Origin: Diphasiastrum complanatum
Lineage: Eukaryota; Streptophyta; Lycopodiopsida; Lycopodiales; Lycopodiaceae
Assembly (NCBI GenBank): GCA_029204225.1
Contig: CM055108.1
Coordinates: 21,860,326 to 21,924,325, forward strand
Length of the DNA stretch: 64,000 bases
Direction of reading: 5' to 3'
Shown here: positions 55,901 through 64,000 of the stretch, in pieces
Layout: each line of letters begins with the position of its first letter
How positions within the stretch are numbered: the stretch's first letter is position 1
Made by a program: the position numbers and the translations under genes
Notes under the pieces: generated by a model
What the model was told of the DNA's origin: nothing
The model's input: only the letters and a program-made list of their open reading frames with translations
The model's database searches: none

Positions 55901-56390
55901 CCCTCTCTTACCTTTTTTAAAATAAAACTGTTGGCTTTATAGATTGCCATTTCCCCAGAAGTTGCACTATGATGAGGATTTCCTTCTGGTACCTGGAGAC
56001 ATCTACCAAAAAACAGAATCAGTATTCTACACAAATGTCTTGAAAAGTGGATTCAACCAATAGTAGCTAGATCATAACTCTAGTATTTGCACACTTATAG
56101 CCTTTGTTTATTATACACAGCTCACAAAACCTTTTCATTATTCTTGAAAGGCTTGATGTTAATGTTCACTGACGTTCCTTTCCCACAACAATCTTGCAAT
56201 GGAGACACCTCAAAAACTCTAAGCCTTTCACAACAAAAAACCTACAATATATACCATTTAATATCTTCCAAACCTTCACATAAGATTTAAAAGCACATCT
56301 AATGAAAAGTTATAAAAGTTCATTGATTGCCTTTGCCGCGTCCTCAGGATTGTTTTTTACTGGGGCATATGCTAACCATGCATCCATTAC
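41580..56390 (-). CDS. USP: UDP-sugar pyrophosphorylase, last four exons (partial)
   Basis: Exons 56390-56331, 55992-55912, 42323-42084 and 41753-41580 (minus strand) join in phase 0 into 184 C-terminal residues of USP (EC 2.7.7.64), a cytosolic enzyme that makes UDP-sugars from sugar-1-phosphates and UTP for salvage and cell-wall synthesis. Diagnostic segments are [49 protein letters not shown] and ENRIRGF. The frame is open and all splice sites are usable, so the gene may be live. The upstream catalytic two thirds are not in the window and should lie beyond 64000. Introns are at least 7.6 kb (open), 338 bp (GC-AG), 13,588 bp and 330 bp. Convergent with host gene 1. Confidence 0.88.
42084..42323 (-). 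CDS. USP: USP exon with the [11 protein letters not shown] motif
   Basis: 80 codons after ttgccag, [20 protein letters not shown] onward, ending DGAE|gtaagt. High similarity to plant USP as I know it, with [10 protein letters not shown] and LVLDGTLL. Confidence 0.9.
42826..43870 (+). pseudogene. hAT transposase remnant
   Basis: 42909-43060 reads [33 protein letters not shown] and FEDIAKL, the DUF659/RNase H-like core of plant hAT transposases. A frameshift leads to [20 protein letters not shown] and [10 protein letters not shown]. An acidic tail (43660-43815, [20 protein letters not shown]) fits the usual C-terminus. The hAT dimerisation region is missing and terminal inverted repeats were not found. 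Sits in the 13.6-kb USP intron, opposite strand. Confidence 0.75.
43871..44845. other. AT-rich low-complexity stretch
   Basis: Repeats of AGTATTTAGTA and TAGTTACTAG/TTGTTA-like words, similar in style to 51360-51560. Possibly the non-coding end of the hAT element; no gene. Confidence 0.35.
44846..45164 (+). repeat. Element F 5' LTR (partial)
   Basis: Matches 3' LTR 47205-47530 over GGTCGGTGA, AGTAGTGATCCGGTGTGGCC, GTGTTTTGACCGTCGG and GGTACCCTATGAGTCACTC. The first about 55 bp of the LTR (TGTTAGAGCCCAG...) are lost or replaced. It contains an 11-bp stem hairpin at 44886-44912. Confidence 0.8.
44886..44912. repeat. Hairpin in element F LTR
   Basis: ACACCGGTCCC, loop AAGTG, GGGACCGGTGT: an 11-bp perfect stem. 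In the 3' LTR the same place is degenerate (ACATCTGTCCC / GCGACTGATG). Confidence 0.7.
47134..47148 (+). promoter_or_regulatory. Element F polypurine tract
   Basis: AAAGGAGGGAAGGAT directly before TGTTAGAGCCC, the LTR start. Confidence 0.75.
47149..47532 (+). repeat. Element F 3' LTR
   Basis: Starts TGTTAGAGCCCAGTTACG. Similarity with the 5' copy ends after GAATAGCAGG; the true 3' end may be further right. Confidence 0.75.
47533..48930. other. Unassigned USP intron sequence
   Basis: No coding region or known repeat that I can support. Confidence 0.4.
48930..49030 (-). repeat. Element F-type LTR start, inverted
   Basis: On the minus strand 49030-48982 reads TGTTAGAGCCCAGTTACG and continues ATCATGATCTCGGCAC, nearly the same as the first 50 bp of the element F 3' LTR. 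The rest is not preserved or not recognised. Confidence 0.7.
49819..49871. repeat. (AG)n microsatellite, about 26 units
   Basis: Uninterrupted AG dinucleotides, preceded by GTAGGT-type short repeats. Confidence 0.97.
50322..50386. repeat. (GA)n microsatellite, about 32 units
   Basis: Uninterrupted GA dinucleotides. Reading frames across it are artefacts of the repeat. Confidence 0.97.
50870..51280 (+). pseudogene. Gypsy protease fragment
   Basis: 51060-51140 reads [20 protein letters not shown] followed by FF, the retropepsin active-site region of Ty3/gypsy elements (D-S/T-G-S-T-H-N-F). Flanks are degenerate and no zinc knuckle or RT is joined. Confidence 0.65.
51360..51560. repeat. Low-complexity TAACTTGTAA / AAGTACTAA repeats
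   Basis: Short overlapping repeats (GTAAGTTGTAACTTGTAACTT, AAGTACTAACTAGTAACTT and similar) with partial self-complementarity. Confidence 0.5.
51928..52167 (-). pseudogene. Element H protease
   Basis: [18 protein letters not shown] followed by [17 protein letters not shown], the copia aspartic protease with its D-S-G-A active site. Continues degenerate to about 51770. Confidence 0.8.
52432..52888 (-). pseudogene. Element H gag (UBN2-type), frameshifted
   Basis: Start at 52888 ([20 protein letters not shown]). After a frame change near 52755 it continues [30 protein letters not shown] and [20 protein letters not shown], the usual copia gag. The zinc-knuckle region between 52430 and 52170 is degenerate. 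Confidence 0.75.
52925..52989. repeat. (AG)n microsatellite inside element H leader
   Basis: About 32 AG units between the PBS and gag start; read on the element strand it is a (CT)n leader tract. Confidence 0.97.
53178..53189 (-). promoter_or_regulatory. Element H primer-binding site
   Basis: TGGTATCAGAGC on the minus strand, abutting the LTR end CCAACA. Confidence 0.85.
53190..54139 (-). repeat. Element H 5' LTR
   Basis: 950 bp with ends TGTTGG/CCAACA and a TATAAATAG box on the minus strand at about 53765-53774. No second copy in the window. Confidence 0.7.
54481..54900 (-). repeat. LTR end with primer-binding site (partial element)
   Basis: On the minus strand TTGTAACA is followed after two bases by TGGTATCAGAAC, a Met-tRNA-type PBS (54492-54481). 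The LTR thus starts (plus strand) at TGTTACAACCC 54495. Its other end could not be fixed. Confidence 0.4.
55087..55510 (-). repeat. LTR (412 bp) with degenerate primer-binding site
   Basis: 55099-55510 is bounded by TGTTAG/CTAACA and has a TATATAG box on the minus strand near 55317. The 12 bases abutting it (55098-55087, minus) read TGGTATTTGAGC, a mutated Met-tRNA PBS. It is therefore the 5' LTR of a minus-strand element whose body is not recognisable to the left. Confidence 0.6.
55502..55815 (+). repeat. 161-bp tandem duplication
   Basis: Copies start at 55502 and 55663 (ACTCTAACAAAG.CCTCATT). Nearly identical through TTTTTGCTTTTGTTGTGGGC, ACCAATTGACCTTTC-like and GGACATATGCGGTGT. The first copy begins in the last nine bases of the neighbouring LTR, so the duplication is younger than that insertion. 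Confidence 0.88.
55912..55992 (-). CDS. USP: USP internal exon ([12 protein letters not shown])
   Basis: 27 codons between tctccag and AAG|gtaaga. Contains [20 protein letters not shown], a strongly conserved USP segment. It is separated from the next exon by 13.6 kb of transposon-filled intron. Confidence 0.88.
56331..56390 (-). CDS. USP: USP internal exon ([16 protein letters not shown])
   Basis: 20 codons after atattgcag, [17 protein letters not shown] then AAK. The donor is AAAG|gcaatc, a GC-AG intron. Reading through instead gives six more codons and a stop, which would be an alternative 3' end. Confidence 0.85.
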
Positions 56391-57380
56391 CTGCAATATA
56401 TTTTAAGGATTGTCAATGCACACTTCATTTGTTAAAAGAGAGTAATATGTAGGTAAGGGCATATGAAAAGACAAAAGAAACATCACTTTGTTCCTCCAAC
56501 AACTTCATCCTATTTGCATTACTTTTATTGCAATCCTACATTGCATGCATCTATACTAGACCAAATATCTAGATAAAATAGGGCCTCTCAATTAGCCTCA
56601 ATTTGCATAGTTAAGAATACAAGCCTTGAACAATGTTGAGCAGCTAACGTAAGTGCACACTCAAGCAAGTAGATCTTTGATAAATTGGAAAAAAAAAAGC
56701 TATTTTAATGCCTTACAAGGGCCCTTAATTAATAGCATGTCAGACAAAGTGAAAATTTGGTAAAGGTATCAAATAAGGCCTTTGTTCTGGACAAATAGCA
56801 CTTTTAGGGCTTATGGGCCCAGGACCTATTTTATTTGGTAGGGCCAAAGGTTATTCTATTCATAGAAATAGTGTTTATTTTTGGACGAATGGTCATTTTC
56901 ATTCACAGTGTAGACTGGAGCTCTAGAGGAGAGGTGCATGATTTTGGAGAGAACTGTTGCTCTTCTTTAAAATACCTTTCAAAAAAAGTGATCCAATAAA
57001 GTATAAATAGGAAGAGGAGACATTCGTCTGGTAGCTTTTGATTTGGTTTCTTTTTTCAACTTTTATAAGACTCATTGCTCTCCCTTGTAGGGGGATGCTA
57101 TATCTATGATTAAGTTCATAGTTTGGTATCACAACATTTTCAAGGGCACTCGGAACTGCCCCTATAGAAATAAATAGGACATCGATCAAAGTTCTCTTTG
57201 AAAAGAAATCGAGTTAGGAAGAAGATGAAGAAGCTTTATTGATGTCTTGTAATTACCAAAAGGTACATAAGACCAAAAGAATTACATCTCAAGTGTTTGA
57301 TATCGCATGCTATTGAGGCTTGTTCATAAAAGACAAGAGAGCTTATGCGAAACATCATAACACAAAGCATGTGCTGAATC
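56391..57380. other. USP intron with an LTR-like relic
   Basis: A TATAAATAG box at about 57004 is followed by ATTTGGTTTC and, at about 57120-57135, by TTTGGTATCACAACA, a degenerate Met-tRNA PBS. Probably the R/U5 end of an old plus-strand LTR related to the relic at 4880-5045. No gene. Confidence 0.35.
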
Positions 57381-57841
57381 GACAGGATTGATGTTTATTT
57401 TGGAACTGTTTATTGAGCAGAAACTATGTAGCAAATTATTCTTTATTATGCATAAGCAGGCCTATGGGCCCTTTTTATTCATGTATTGGCCCTATTTGGT
57501 CACACTTTTAGGACTTGGTCATATTGATTTGGAGTGGGGGTCCTATTGGGGGGGGGGGGGGGGTGGGCACTATTTTCCCTCCAAATTTTCTACCTCCCTC
57601 TACATACTTGACATGTACTTCATTAGTCTTATATGCCTTTTGGCATGGAAAAGACATTAATGAAGCTTTCTTTCTTTCTTTCTTTCTACTTTTGAATTCC
57701 TACTTTGGGGTTCATTGGTAGGGTATATAAGGCAGCATTGTAGTCTTTTATTCAGTTGATGATGATTGCTCTTCTTTAGCCTCATTAAATATTCTCTCTT
57801 TCATGCTTTCTAGCATAGCTAGTGAATCTTAACTTGTAACT
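57380..57841 (+). repeat. A-family 5' LTR, plus orientation
   Basis: Shares with the element A LTR the blocks TTATGCATAAGCAGGC, GGGCCCTTTTTATTCAT, AGTGGGGG.CCT, GCACTATTTTCCCTC and the end AACT just before TGGTATCAGAGC. It has a TATATAAGGC box near 57725. The start is uncertain. Contains a 16-base G run and a (TTTC)n tract. Confidence 0.7.
57548..57563 (+). repeat. Homopolymer G run (16 bases)
   Basis: Sixteen consecutive G followed by TGGG, inside the LTR where element A has AGGGCG. Length may be affected by sequencing error. Confidence 0.8.
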
Positions 57842-57853
57842 TGGTATCAGAGC
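57842..57853 (+). promoter_or_regulatory. Primer-binding site of plus-strand A-family element
   Basis: TGGTATCAGAGC directly after the LTR end TGTAACT, with no spacer, as in element A. Confidence 0.88.
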
Positions 57854-57904
57854 AGTTTCCTTGTCATAAGGTTGGTGTATATTTTTCAGATCTGATTTTC
57901 TCCA

Positions 57905-58435
57905 GGAGGGCGCCCATCTGTAGCCTACATTTTCAGCCTACAGATCTACCTTTTTGCAGGTTTTCGGCATTATTTGGAGGAGGATCAGCGCCCATTTTCA
58001 GCCCATCTGCATCTTCTTTTTTGCTAGTTTTTTGTCGTCGTTTGGAGGACCGGCGCCCATTTCTAGCGCCTATTTTCAGCCAATTCATCGCCCATTTTTC
58101 AACAATTTCCAGCGCCCATTCCAGCCCATTTCCAGCTTGTTTTGACAAGACTTCGGTGGCTGGTTGGCACCTAGATTGGCGTCATCATCTGCATCTTTTC
58201 ACCTATCTTGTTGCCACTACCATTGGGACGAAGGATCCACACCCACCCAGGTACTTTGCTTGCTTTCTCGCTTGCATTTTTGCTTTCCTTGCACATTGTT
58301 TTTGCACTCCCACCCATTTGCTGACATTTCCAGCACCCATCTCCTGCTATTTCTAGCACCCTATTCCCTCATCATTTTCTGCCATTACGAGCCTTTTTGT
58401 CTCTTTTCCAGCGCCCTCTTACTGTAATGCTCAAT
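57905..58435 (+). repeat. Leader with iterated GCGCCC motifs
   Basis: GGGCGCCCAT, CAGCGCCCATTTTC, GGCGCCCATTTC, AGCGCCTATTTTC, CAGCGCCCATTCC, CAGCGCCCTC and weaker copies, at intervals of 20-100 bp, often followed by TTTCAGCCCAT. Same motif class as the leaders of elements A and B. Broken at about 58436 by copia sequence. Confidence 0.65.
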
Positions 58436-58532
58436 AGAACAAAATCAATAGTGTGAAAAATGTACTCTTGGGAAAAAATCAGGAAGTGAGTACATGGGCG
58501 TGAAGCTGAGCGCAATTTAGTGAGGTGCAGAT

Positions 58533-58619
58533 ATTTTAGAGCTTCAGTCGTCTCTTCTGTAATCAACTATCTCGTTTATAGATAGTTGATTAAAGAAGAG
58601 ACGACTGAAGCTCTAAAAT
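58533..58619. repeat. 40-bp inverted repeat (hairpin)
   Basis: Arms 58533-58572 and 58580-58619 are complementary at 39 of 40 positions with a 7-base loop CGTTTAT. Lies in the copia 3' LTR. Confidence 0.92.
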
Positions 58620-58880
58620 CGATGAAGTCGGGCAAGTCGACGAAGTCGAGTTGTTGATGGAGTTAGTCGGGTACGTCGATGTCGAGTAAGTCGGATACGT
58701 TGATGTCGAGTACGTGATGGAATGGAGTTGATTGTCGATGGAGTCGATGTTGAGTTTGATGGAGTGAGACGTGGAGTAAGTCGATGTCGAGTATATACAT
58801 GAGAGAAGTAAAGTCGCGATGAAGTTGATGACTTCGATGACTTCGAAGTCGATGGAGTCGGACTTCGACATGTTTTCAGG
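58620..58880. repeat. Degenerate GTCGATG/GTCGAG repeat in copia LTR
   Basis: More than twenty GTCGA-type hexamers (GTCGATG, GTCGAGT, AGTCGG, ACTTCGA) within about 260 bp, starting right after the 40-bp inverted repeat. Confidence 0.75.
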
Positions 58881-60689
58881 ATGCTCATTATCGAATGGAT
58901 TTTGGACATGAGCATTTAAAATCCAACACTCCCCCATAATGTGGATCCTGAAAAACTTCGATCTTCAAGTTTAGCATGTCGTGAATTTGAGATGGTGCTC
59001 CTTTGATAGACCTTTTGTGAAGTAATTTGCTGCCATAAAATCTGTCCTGTAGTAAATCAATGACACGTCCTTGCTTTGAACTTTTTTTCTAAGGTAGTGA
59101 TACTTGATTTCGATATGTTTGCTTTGAGAATGAAATGTCGGATTTGGAGATAGTGCAATTGTGCTTTGATTGTCACAATAGATTGTTGTTGGATGTGGCT
59201 GAGCAAGGTCGATATCTGCAAGCAGGTTCCTTAGCCAAATTGCCTCCTTGGTAGCATTTGTTGCAGCCATGTATTCTGATTCGGTCGATGATAATGCTAC
59301 TGAGGTTTGTTTTCAGCTATTCCATGAGATTAAGCCTTGATTGAATAAGAATATAAATCCAGAAGTCGATCTTCTGGTGTCAATATCTCCTGCCCAATCT
59401 GCATCCGTGTATCGTTCGAGCATATTGGCAGATTGGCTGCCTCCATAACAGATGCTGAGATGTTTTGTAGCTTTGACATAGTTCAAACCTTTATGAGTGC
59501 TTTCCAATGGGTTGGACCTGGATTTGATAGGAACTGGCTGAGTGAACTGATCGAGTATGCAAGGTCTGGTCGAGTGCAGAGCATTGCATACATCAATGAG
59601 CCGATGATGGAGTGAAATGGATATTGCTTCATTTCCTCATTTCCTCCTTTTCTTCCTCGGTTTGAGGACATTGTTCCGTCGATATTTTCAGACCAACATC
59701 GAGTGGAAAAAAGCTCGATTTGCAGTTGGTCATTCCATACTTTTCTAGCACATTAGTGAGATATCGTTGTTGACTGATATAAATTTGTCTGCTGGATCGA
59801 TTTCGATGAATCTGGATTCCAAGGCAGTAATGGGATGGACCCATATCAGTCATTTTGTAATCCTGTGCTAACATGAATTTTGAATCCTTCAATAAATTCA
59901 GATTGTTACTAAATAGTAACGTATCATCTACATAAAGAGTGATGATTATGTAGAAATTCGATACAGACTTGAAATAGACATTCCAATCTGCTGAGTTTGG
60001 AATAAAACCATTCTCGATTGGAAATGCATTGATTTTCTGAAACCAGGCTCTTGGTGACCGTTTCAGACCATACAGAGCCTTGTGGATTTTGTACGCTAGG
60101 TGCTCCTTACCCTTCAGTTCGTATTCTTCTGGCTGCGACATATAAATTTCCTCTTCGATAGTCCCATTGAGGAAAGCAGTCTGGACATCCATTTGGTGGA
60201 CTTCGAGGTCGGCTGTGGCTGCAAAGGAGAGTAGTAGTCAGATCGAAGCATGCTTAATGACAGAGCTAAAGGTCTCCGAATAATCCAAATCTGAAATCTG
60301 GGAGAGCCTTTGGTGACAAGCCTGACCCTTTGTATCGACTTAATCTGCTTTTACCATCATACTTTGCTTTGAATATCCATTTGCATGGAATCGAATTTCG
60401 ATCCTTTGGTAGCTCAGTTACAGTCCATGTTTGATTCTTGATCGGAGAATCGAATTCGGTTGTCCATTGCAGCTATCCACTGGTCAGCATCAGGAGTCGA
60501 CATTGACTCAGATACAGTGCATGGTTCCTGCACAAAGTAGGAGGTTGGATCATCCATAAATCGGGATGGAGACTGTTTGGATCGGTTCGATCTTCGGGGT
60601 TGAACTTCGATCCTTTGATGCGATTCGACTTGTTGAGGGTCTGACTCATTGTCGATCTTTTGATCAGTCTTGAGTTCGGAGCTGGTGTC

Positions 60690-62426
60690 GGCTCTAGGAC
60701 ATGGGAGGCATTTCGACAAATGTTTGCACAAAATTGGGTGCCTATGGATGAAGACAACAGCCATGCAACAATGGTCTTATTTGAAGCAGGGTAACTTGAG
60801 CGTGCAGCAGGATTATGCAGACAAGTACCGAGAGGCTTTGTTATGCATTCCTCAGGAAGTTCCTATGTACATGCAAATAATTCACTTTGTGGAGGGACTT
60901 CGAGAGAGTATTTGCCCTTTTGTGCGGAAGGAGCAATCTCATGATTTACGGGGAGCCATCCAGATGGCTTTGTATTATGAAGATGGGAAAAAAGGCCCGG
61001 ATCCTGTTGCGGTAGCTGGTACAGGTGGTTAGCAACCTTGGGGACGCAAGGGCAAATGGAACAAAAAGAGAAAGTTTGAAGGTCAAACCAATCAGTGGCA
61101 AGCTCGGGGTGACCAAAAGAAGAAGGGTTCAGGGGCCCCAAAAGGCAAAGGGTTGTTATGGGCAGCCCAATGCCCAAAAGGGTCAGCGTCCTTCAATGTT
61201 GTCGCCTCAGGACCAAGAACGTGCAAAGAGGGAGAACCTCTGTTTTGGATATTTGGGGCAGCATAGGTGGAAGGAATGTCCACGGAACTTGATGCGGACC
61301 ACATATAATCTTCAGGTGGACCAGATGAACCAAGGTGATGACCCTATGACAGTGGAAGAGATCGAGCAAGAAGTCAATCTAGACGTCCCACGCCTCATGA
61401 ATGTTTCGGTGGTCAGGAGAGTGGACACGGCTCCACCAGCGCTTTGTCAAAATCGGCTCGCCAAGGGTATCAATTTCCTAACACATCTCTTATTGTTATG
61501 CGAGGACATCTGTGTGGTAGAGATGTTCAGGTTCTATTTGACACTGGGTCCTCTCATAATGTGTTGAATTCAACTTTGGTACGGAAGTTAGGTGTGAATA
61601 CTCAACCATCCCAGTACCTAGTACATAGTGGAAATGGCTGATGGAAAGGGTACAGAGATTTGGGATAAGAGGGTTGTGGGGCATTCCACTAACTGTACAA
61701 AGTTACACAAAAGAGTTGGATTTTGAGATAACACGGCTTGCGCGGTTTGATGTGGTGTTGGGCATTTGTTGGCACACAATGCGGAAGCCACACATAGCCT
61801 GGGATACTCATGTGTATGAGTTCCAGTTTGATGGTGTGATGCATTCCCTTTGTGGGGAGCGGGATGTGCCTCCTGGATCGCTTGTTTCAGCTACGCAGTT
61901 GCATAGGATCCCATTGTGAGTACATGTGTGTTTGCTTTCTACCGTGATATGTCTACTAATACTAGTCAGAGTAGCATGCAGTGTGTGCAAACTAGTACTA
62001 TTTGGATCAAGAGATTAGGAGAGAGTTTTTCAGATGTGTTCATAGATGATATTCCATCTGTTTTACCTCCTAAGAGGAATGTTGAACATAAGATTGAATT
62101 AATACCCGGATCATGTCCTGTCAATAGACATCCTTACAGAATGAGTCTTAAGGAAGAGGAAGTGAGACAGATGGTCGATGGTTATTTGGCCAAGGGGCAG
62201 ATACGACCTAGTTATTCCCCTTTTGCCTCTCCGATCATTCTTGATCATGGCGTATGTGTGTGGATTATCGAGGTTTGAACAAGATAACGGTTAAACATCG
62301 ATATCCTATGCCACGTATAGATGATTTGCTTGATGCCTTGTCAGGTGCCACTGTGTTCAGTAAAATAGACCTAAAGAGTGGATACCATCAAGTTAGAGGT
62401 CGTGAAGAGGATGTACACAAGACTGC
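60690..62426 (+). pseudogene. Gypsy element piece G (gag, protease, start of RT)
   Basis: Gag starts abruptly near 60690 (WEAFRQMFAQNW in one frame; then VQQDYADKYREALLCIP in another). The zinc knuckle CFGYLGQHRWKEC (about 61235) has its second Cys changed to Tyr. Protease has FDTGSSHNVL (about 61540). RT spans 62090-62426 ([49 protein letters not shown]) and is cut by element C after HKTA. The gag is unlike that of element A. Frameshifts at about 60770, 61445, 61640 and 62260. Confidence 0.8.
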
Positions 62427-62868
62427 AGTTACGAATAAAGCCCATAGCTTATCTAAAGCTAAGCTATGAAAGCATCACATAAGCAAGACTTAAGCTATGA
62501 AAGCAGCACATAAGCAAGACTTAACCCTAGAAAGCAGAAAAGAGAGAGATTAAGGAGACTAAAGAGAGAGATCAATATCATCAGCTGAATAACAAATGAC
62601 ACAGTTTCCCTACTTATAGCCAAGAGGAAGCCCTAAAAGGAAGCTTCCGGTGGCTAGGCCCAACTGGGAGGGAAATAGTGTGCCCTCCAAGAAGGCCCCC
62701 ACTCTCTAGTAATATGTCCAAATGGCCTAATAATGAGTAATAAGGCCAAAGGCCAACCATACAGTCTAAGTGTCACTAATGAATAAAAAAGGGCCCAAGG
62801 CCTGCTTATGCATAAAGTAAAGTAAATGTAAATGGACGGGGCAAATGTAATGAGCCGAGTCCATAACT
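62427..62868 (-). repeat. Element C 3' LTR
   Basis: 442 bp, same family as A and B. The tandem repeat in U5 is present in a shortened form (GCTATGAAAGCA.CACATAAGC twice). TATAAGTAG box on the minus strand near 62612. Confidence 0.85.
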
Positions 62869-63770
62869 CTCCCTGGCACAAAAAAATACACCCAACTACC
62901 GAAAAGAAACTGGATCAAATAGCAACAAGCCCTAGTGCATCAACAGCTACAACAACATCAGATGTAGAGGAATCAACAAGTGCAGCAAGAGCACGAGCCT
63001 GATCCGCAAGTGATGGTGTATGATAAAAGACATCAATAGGCTCCCATGTGGCCTCCTCAATAGGACGACCATCCCACTGGACCAAAAACTGAATCTCCCG
63101 GCGGCGTTGACTATGGTATAGACGAACCTGTAAATATAGCAGCAAAGTAAAAATGGAAATAACTCTGGAGTAGTAGGAAACTCAGCATCACAAGGAGCGT
63201 CATCCTCAATAGCAGCACGTAATAAACTGACATGGAATACATCACAGGCGCGTGCAGAAGCAAGAAGCTGGTAAGCGATATGTAACTAGACTAAGAACCT
63301 CCTAAATGCGATAAGGCCCATAATAACGTGGTGCAAGCTTCTCAGTAGAAGCATGGCCCTGGACAAAATGATGACGTGCAAACCGTAGGCGTAGATAAAC
63401 CATATCTCCAAGCTGAAACTCAACATGGCGGCTGGTGGCGATCAACTGAGGTCTGATAATGCTGCTGAACATGATGTAAATGAGAACTGGCCCCGGGTAA
63501 TAAGCTCTCGAGCACCTGATAGAAAAGATGCAAGTGTGACAGGTGTATCCTCAGGAGGGAGAGGAATGCCAGGTAAAAGAGGTGCATAGCCATGAGACAA
63601 TAAAAATGGTGAAACACCTGTGCTAGTACTAACAGAGCTATTAAAGCTATACCTCTGCTAAACATAAATGCTGATCCCAATCCTTCCCAGAAGGAGTAAC
63701 AAAATGGCGTAAATAATCCTCAAGGATCCTGTTAAGGACCTCAGACTGCCCATCAGAAGTAGAATGATCA

Positions 63771-64000
63771 AGCGGCAACCAGGAATGCCAAGGTATCCGT
63801 AATGCCCAAGATAGTAGAGGATCAGCCCAAAAGATAGGGACATCATACCAAGGTATCCAAAAGCCCGAGAAGGGTAGAACTGCATCAGCAACAGGAAGCC
63901 AATAAGGAAACTGGAAAAGAGATGGACACTCATCGCGAATAGCCACATCATACACGTAACCATCAACCATATGTGCAAACTCAGTGATATAGGTGCCCCA
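63771..64000 (-). pseudogene. Trp-rich frame in element C
   Basis: Nearly the same sequence as 16980-17210 of element B ([46 protein letters not shown]). Here it is joined directly to integrase at [11 protein letters not shown] instead of to the chromodomain linker. Confidence 0.7.

Larger units (their letters stand above)
58436..60690 (-). pseudogene. Ty1/copia element, truncated (RT, RNase H, 3' LTR)
   Basis: Minus strand: linker (60660-60420), RT (60400-59629, with MDVQTAFLNGTIEEEIYM, LKRSPRAWF and TLYVDDTLLF), then RNase H (59507-58971: YTDADWAGDIDTRRSTSGF, IYCDNQSTIALSPNP, HIEIKYHYLR). The polypurine tract (58936-58929) precedes TGTTGGATTTT, the 3' LTR (58928 to about 58436). Gag, protease and integrase are missing at the right, where gypsy gag begins abruptly near 60690. 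A few stops and frameshifts. It also splits the leader of the A-family piece. Confidence 0.85.
62427..64000 (-). mobile_element. Element C: A/B-family LTR element, cut by window end
   Basis: The 3' LTR is 62427-62868 (outer end AGTTACG, inner end CATAACT, flanked by ACTGC at 62422-62426, the probable target duplication). Then come a polypurine tract, the chromodomain frame 63145-62915 ([20 protein letters not shown]), degenerate GPY/F and integrase C-terminal parts (63170-63640), and an integrase core end (63647-63770, [18 protein letters not shown]). At about 63771 it switches to the Trp-rich frame also found in element B. Inserted into the RT of gypsy piece G. The other end is beyond 64000. 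Confidence 0.82.

Noticed and set aside
56310-56390. Terminal exon of an unknown gene ending in a TAA at 56310-56312
   Set aside because: The first 20 codons match an internal USP segment, and the next USP exon lies 338 bp downstream; the stop is read only if the GC donor is not used.
57380-62426. One single gypsy element from the LTR at 57380 to the RT at 62426
   Set aside because: The LTR and leader belong to the A family, but the gag near 60690 is unlike A's gag and the copia/gag joint is abrupt, so these are treated as separate pieces.

Overview
The window is nuclear DNA from a land plant, most likely a gymnosperm (conifer-like). The evidence is two ordinary split plant genes whose small exons are separated by introns of up to about 16 kb. 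These introns are packed with old, nested LTR retrotransposons (Ty3/gypsy chromoviruses and Ty1/copia), a LINE piece, a hAT remnant and (AG)n microsatellites. The species itself cannot be read from the sequence.

Host genes. (1) Plus strand, 831-27569: eight exons join in frame into a 693-residue protein. It has a basic, Ser/Ala-rich N-terminus that may be a transit peptide, a peptidoglycan-binding-like domain split over exons 1-3, one hydrophobic segment, and a C-terminal coiled coil. Intron 3 is 16.1 kb and carries two related LTR elements, A and B. (2) Minus strand, from 56390 down to 41580: the last four exons (184 residues) of a UDP-sugar pyrophosphorylase (USP). Its 5' exons must lie beyond position 64000. 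One USP intron is 13.6 kb, one is a GC-AG intron, and the open 5' intron is at least 7.6 kb. The two genes are convergent, about 14 kb apart.

Layout. 1-480 copia remnant. 495-27569 host gene 1: introns 1-2 hold degenerate sequence and a 372-bp tandem duplication; intron 3 holds an old gypsy integrase split by element A (8774-15357, TSD GTAGG) and then element B (16129-21193, TSD TGCTC). 27570-41480 intergenic: a CTTAGA-motif repeat, a truncated copia, a broken Ulp1-like protease gene, minisatellites, a LINE reverse transcriptase piece and a broken gene of a family with a GHTHxxID-type motif. 41480-56390 USP 3' half, with introns holding a hAT remnant, an internally deleted chromovirus, a copia gag-protease half with a 950-bp LTR, and other LTR pieces. 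56391-64000 USP intron (open to the right): an LTR plus leader of the A family, a truncated copia, a gypsy gag-to-RT piece and element C, which is inserted in that RT.

Most notable is the A/B/C family. Its LTRs are bounded by AG...CT rather than TG...CA, as shown by target-site duplications, the abutting primer-binding site and the polypurine tract. Its leaders carry many GCGCCC motifs. B and C carry, in place of part or all of pol, a Trp-rich repetitive reading frame I do not recognise; in B a gag-like frame lies upstream. B and C look like a non-autonomous subfamily that rides on A-type elements.
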